From Nemertoderma westbladi (lineage: Eukaryota; Xenacoelomorpha; Nemertodermatida; Nemertodermatidae): a stretch of DNA of 28,034 bases. The notes beneath the pieces were generated by a model, which was not told where the DNA came from, made no database searches, and saw only the letters and a list, made by a program, of their open reading frames with translations. The stretch is from positions 1 through 28,034 of the forward strand of contig JAUCBJ010003905.1 of the NCBI GenBank assembly GCA_032718475.1, given 5' to 3'. Of the stretch, positions 12,001-18,000 are shown piece after piece. Every line of letters starts with the position of its first letter. Positions within the stretch are counted from its first letter, which is position 1. The position numbers were made by a program, and so were the translations under genes.

Positions 12001-15000
12001 GATGCCTATGTGTAATATAAGATTGCTCGCAAATAATAGCTATGCATACATTGTTTTACTGATTGTTTGATAGAAGACTCTCTTCAACCTGAATTAGTCC
12101 ATATTACTGTTAGTTGCATTATGTGCCGCTTCGTGGCTTGATCTTAATAAATAATTAATGTGTTTTGAGAAGATTTAAAAGAAAACTTATATAGTACCAA
12201 GGCATCTTTTCCACACTACTTGTGTCCATTTGAGCTATTTTTAGTGTATTTACTCCACCCGAAACTGCTTAGTGACCCAGATGAATCCATAGCGCTTCTC
12301 GAACTCAAAAACATAAGTAAGAACCTTTGCTCTAGTTGAAATATATGAAGCTTTAGATCGCAATGAAATAACTCAATCGGTGTTCTTAATGTTTGAATAC
12401 TATACCATGTGATGGAGATTTTGTTATAAATGACTCCTCTAGGTTGTCATTACAGTAAGTGTGCCCCAAACTTGGCCATGATCAGATGGAAGTCACAAAA
12501 ATAAACCATGCATTTAATAAATAAATTCATTAGTTTCTTCTACATGATTTTTATGTAAAGAAAGAAAACCATGACTGATGTCTTGTAAACAAACTAGAGC
12601 TATTATCCCCTTATATATCTATAAAATTGGACCAGAAGATTCTCTATTCAAGTGACTTCCTTAGGGTTTCATTGCAAATATGTTCCCTTCTAAACCGTAA
12701 ATAGGTGGGGTGACCATTTATTTCAGTTTAGGTTGTAAATAATTTCTCATTTTTCAGCTTTGTTCTCCGATGGCTTTGTTCAAAATTGACGCCGTGAGTC
12801 ATTGCCTATTGCCAATTGCCATACAACTGTTCCAGAATGACCATGAAGATGGCACTCCTAATCCTGTCTTCGTAGCAACAGATCCGGTACATGTTTGGTT
12901 GGCTGCAAAAATATGGTACAACAATAGTGAAGCAAATATACATCAAGTTTTGACACATCTCGGTAAGTAGGCCACCTAATAATAAGAATTAATATAAGAA
13001 CTATGGTTTATTGCAAATATGGTGCGAACAAAATACATCTCGAAAAATCGATGTTACCTATCATTGTTTGGTATTCATGTTTTTTTTTCCAGCTCTGACA
13101 CATATGGTAGGCGAAGTTTTATCCGTTGTAACTTACCGGCATCTCTCCTCCAGTCATCCAATATACCGTCTGCTGGTTCCTCACTACATGTTCGTTATGC
13201 CAACAGGCGTTAGAGGCAGAGTAGGCATATTGACTCCAGGTCAGTTACATGTTTTATTTAATATTGCGTAGCCGCGTCTTCTAGTGGTAGCATTGCTGGG
13301 CTTCCAATTAGATCCCTAGATGGGGCACACTGTGCGCAGAGCTTTAAATGCTGAAACCTAGCCCAACCCAGGTATTCATCCTTGACTGTTCAAACATAAT
13401 GGTTGTGAAACATAATGGAAGTGCTTGCTGTGGAATATCACACATGGTCGTGAACATGTGTTGCCTTTTACGCCTAATAGATTCTACCATAACAGGTTTT
13501 AAATAAGTTGGGTAAAAATGTAAGCCATTTTGGTGGCAACGGAATTTCGCTAAATTGCGATATCCCAGATTACATTATACATAATCTCTATAGCATGCAT
13601 ATAGAATACATAGATTACATTATATATAATCTCTATAGCATGCATATTGAATACATAGATTACATTATACATTACATTTCACTTATATATTATATGTTAG
13701 TTACTTTATATTGTAACATCATCACTACAACTGTAGTTTATTTTAATCTCCCCTTTCTTCACTAAGGAAGTATAAGCCTAAGCTAAGCATACTTACAATA
13801 TAATCACTCATATAACTTATCATTTACACTCCCTGCGGTAAAGCAGTCTCTACATTGGTTTTTTATTATCAATTTGCAAGGGAATTGGATTGATATGGCT
13901 TTCCAAGTTGGATTAACTGGACATCGGAACCTCGTCAAGAAGTTCATAAAGGAGTGGAGATTTGACGAGAATTGGGTTTTACCAAAAGACTTGGAGCAGC
14001 GCGGCGTTGACGACAAGGAAGTTTTCCCTAAGTATCCGTTCAGAGACGACGGTCTCCCGATATATCGCATTATAGAGGACTACGTTAGAGATATAGTGAA
14101 TCTCTATTACTGTAAGTTTTCGGTGGGTTTAGACAGTCTAAGTTAAGTCTAATACACAAACGTGAGAATATTTGTTGAAGTGCCGCTTAGCGTGAAAGTA
14201 AATTCATTTTGAATTAAAATGGAATTGATTAAAAATTTGAAATAAATTTCGCGAATATATAATTTCGTTAACGGAGTCGGTTTTTCTAACCAAAACAATG
14301 AAGTAAATTTAATCGTCCAATCCAAAGAGGCACCCCAATTGGTAGACTAAAGCAGAACATCTCATGGATATCTAACCTTGGGAGATATTATGTAGTTACA
14401 TAGTAAATACCCGGTAGCCGGTATATTGTACCGGTAACCTCTAAAGTCATATTATTATCGGATTTCCTTTTGATTTTATCAAAATGAATTAATATAATTT
14501 TATTGACTTTATTTATGCCTACTGCACCAACAAATTATAAGTACTTATATGTTAATTAAGGGCCGAAATATAATTAATCTACTGTACGTACTGTAGTTGT
14601 GGCGAGCTATCTAAAAAAAGGAAACGGAACTCAGTAAAGTATGGTTAAAAGGTCGGACATTGTCATTGGATATTGTCATTTTATCAAAATGACAATAATA
14701 TAGAATAATACAAATTTTACAGTAATACTTTGTTTTACTGGACAACAATTTCCAATACAAACATCGAAAACTAATTTCAAATTTTTATAAATAATTTATT
14801 TATCTTGTATTTCACAGGTGATAATGAAAGGCTGGAGAATGACCAGGAGATACAGGCGTGGGCCGCGTCTCTAACGGACCCTAACGAATGCAACCTGAAA
14901 GGAATTCCCGGAAACGGGAAGTTTACTGACAAACAACAACTCATTGACGTTGCAACTGGAATTATTTTCTATGCCAGCGCCGGCCATGCCGCCATTAATC

Positions 15001-18000
15001 TCCCGCAGTACAACGAATACGCTCTGAATCTTAACTTTGCTTCTCTCTTGGTAGGGAAACCACCAAGCACGATGGTAAGTACGGTTCGGTGCAATATTCG
15101 CTCGCTAATTATTAATTAATGTAAAGGCGCAGTTTACAGTGTCATTCAATACCGTTATAATTCACCTTGCAGTTACCCCCATGTAAAGAATACCAGGTTT
15201 TCACCAAAAACTGAATGATGCTGACGACAGCAGGCAATCATCCCAGGCATGGAGATCGATCAACTTGCTTGCTGGTCGAAAAAGCCAACCAACCACCAAG
15301 GTTAAGGCTGAATCACCAGCCGATCGCCTCAATAATGGTTGGAAGGCCCACTTTGAAAGGCTCCTCAATAATGATAGGGTATTGCCTGATAACTTTATAG
15401 AAGTAAAAGTGTCTGAGTCTGTACTCCCAGATATTCCCATTGGTGATATCTCCTTTGCAGATGTGAAGGCTCCTACAAAGAGCATTAAGACCAATCGTGC
15501 CAGTGGAGTAGATGGTGTTCCCCCTGAGGTCTTTAAAATACCTGAGTGTTTAAAGCTCATCTATCCCATCATAGTAGACATGTACCGTACAACAAGAGTC
15601 CCACAAGAAATGAAAACAAATAAGTTGGTGCCAGTTCCCAAGAAGGGCAACCTAACACTCTATGGTTCTTTTCGGGGAATCTCATTGATCTCGATTGCTG
15701 CAAAGCTTTACAATAGAATTCTATTAAATCGCATTAGGGAACCCATTGAGAGACTGCTCCGTGGAAATCAGAATGGGTTCCGTAAAGGTCGTGGGACCAT
15801 GGAGCCCATTTTGGCACTTAGAAGGATAATTGAAGAGTTATCAAAAAAGAAAGACAGGCATCTGGCTGTTATCTTTGTTGACTTCTTCAAGGCCATTGAT
15901 TCAGTCTCTCGCTCACGTATGTTCAGCATACTTTCATTATATGGGATACCTGATGAAATTATTGCAGTAATCAGATCAGTATACGATGGTTCGACAACAT
16001 TTGTGTCTACTGTTGACGGTGACACAGAACCATTTGAAGTGTTATGGGGCGTCCTCCAGGGAGACACACTTGCACCATTCTTGTTCATAATTGTTGTTGA
16101 CTATGTTCTACGCATGTCCTTAGATCATCATAATGATGATGGGATGATGATAACTCCACCTACTGGCTCCAGAAGTCGAGGAAATCCTGCCAAGTACCTA
16201 ACTGATCTAGACTTGGCTGATGACTTAGGAGTACTCTCAGAATCACTAGAGGGAGCCCAACGGCTCCTCAGCTCATTAGAACATGCTGCTTCTAGTGTTG
16301 GTCTTTTTATTAACTCCAGAAAGACCACAATTTTGACAGTTCACTTTGAAAGTCCTCAGCAAGTCTCTGATCGGATGAGCATAAGCTCAAAGGATGGTAT
16401 GCTTGAGCATGTGGATGACTTCTGTTACCTGGGATCATGGATCCGGAAGTCAGGTGAGGACCTTCGAATACGTAAGGGAAAGGCATGGGCAGCCTTGAAT
16501 AGGCTTTCCAGGATTTGGAAGTCACCGAGAATTAATCGGAAACTTAAGGTCCGGTTATTTAGAGCAGCAGTAGTTCCAGTACTCCTCTATGGGAGTCCAT
16601 GCTGGGCTCTAACTGCTGAGGACACCAAATCTCTGGACGGCACATTAACAAGAATGCTACGCCGGGTTCATTGTGTCAAGTTCAATGCACACATCTCCAA
16701 CCAGACACTATATAACATTGGAGGTGTCTCATTGGTTCCCCCAAGCTTGACACTAGAACAAAATCGCCTCCACTTTGCAGGACATTGCTTTCGCCGTGAG
16801 GACCAGCCAGTGCATAATCTTGTACTTTGGCAGCCTCATGGAGTGAATAAGCATGGTGGACAGCCCATGACTTTCTTGAGACACATCTTAAAGGACACTG
16901 GCCTTGAAGATGCGGATGATCTAGCAAACTTCATGGGTGATAGGGAGTTGTGGCGGTGCAATTTTGTCGATAAGCCGGCACAGCACTCTTAAAAATGCAG
17001 CTGCAATGCAGCATGCCGATCCTAGTAGTAGTAGTAGTGAAGAATACCAGGTTTTCACCAAAAACACAGGGTACAGAAGGGCTGAATCTAACCAAAACAA
17101 TAAACGAATTAATATATGTAGATGTACAGGTTATAAGACAGAAATAAGCGCTATAAAACACTTAATAAAGATAAATTTAAAAAAATTAAAAATCTTCATA
17201 TATAAAATTCTAATAAAATGTCGACCGAAAAGTGAAATCCTGGTATTCTTCACATGGGCGGCAATAGCAAGTTAACTATATGTAACATATTCTATATTAT
17301 AATGTTTATTAATAATATATGTGGAAGTAAATAACAAAACAACTGGGGTTTCACCAAGATCCAGAGCTATTAGAACCCATTTGTCCCATAAAACTTCGGG
17401 CTTACAACCTTGTTTGGTATCTAGTCTCCAACAACACACGTCAAGTCTACTACCTTAGATCCCATGACATTAACCTGCAACTTGAGGCCCTACCGCGGTT
17501 TTGGTTACCTTGAAATTCGGTTTTTTCAGCGCAGTATTTTCGACATGTTACATTTATTAATAAAATACATAATAATTATACTTGTGGCAAAGTATTTTAT
17601 TCCGAAATTGTATCACTACATAAATCTAGTATGTCTGTCTGTCGGTCTTTCTGTCAGTCTGTACTATTGTACAAGGTGGTTGGCATTACGCTATATACCT
17701 AACACTAATAATACCGTCTACAAAGTACAGAAGTAGTAGAATAAAATCCAGACTCTATACATACCTACTGTAAGATTTGCCTAAATGCGCTAAATACAGC
17801 AATATAGTAATAGCTAAGCACCTAATATGATCTACAAACTCATAGAGTTAAATACAAACCCATGACGCTGCGTCATAGTGCATATATGGTGACGCATACG
17901 CCTGCGTCATAGTGCATATAGTGGTGACGCATACGCCTGCGTCATAGTGCATATAGTGGTGACGCATACGCCTGCGTCATAGTGCATATAGTGGTGACGC

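Larger units (their letters stand above)
15166..17271. mobile_element. MITE with imperfect terminal inverted repeats, split by a LINE insertion
   Basis: The left end reads CTTGCAGTTACC, then CCCATGTAAAGAATACCAGG; the right end, reverse-complemented, reads CTTGCTATTGCCG, then CCCATGTGAAGAATACCAGG. The repeats match over about 38 bp with few changes. Removing the LINE (15212-17039) and one copy of its target duplication leaves about 252 bp. The family and the MITE's own target duplication could not be determined. Confidence 0.75.

Noticed and set aside
13200-13239. Reading Val instead of Gly as the LOX stereocontrol residue
   Set aside because: That needs a two-residue gap; the ungapped alignment anchored on LLVPH and on the following Arg and hydrophobic pair gives Gly.
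13508-13765. 85-codon + strand frame
   Set aside because: It is mostly the 45-bp low-complexity repeat translated (IHNLYSMHIEYI) and lies in a LOX intron.
15201-15560. 119-codon - strand frame
   Set aside because: It is a shadow of the LINE reverse transcriptase frame on the + strand. The same applies to the - strand frames at 15768-16088, 16128-16525 and 16682-16927.
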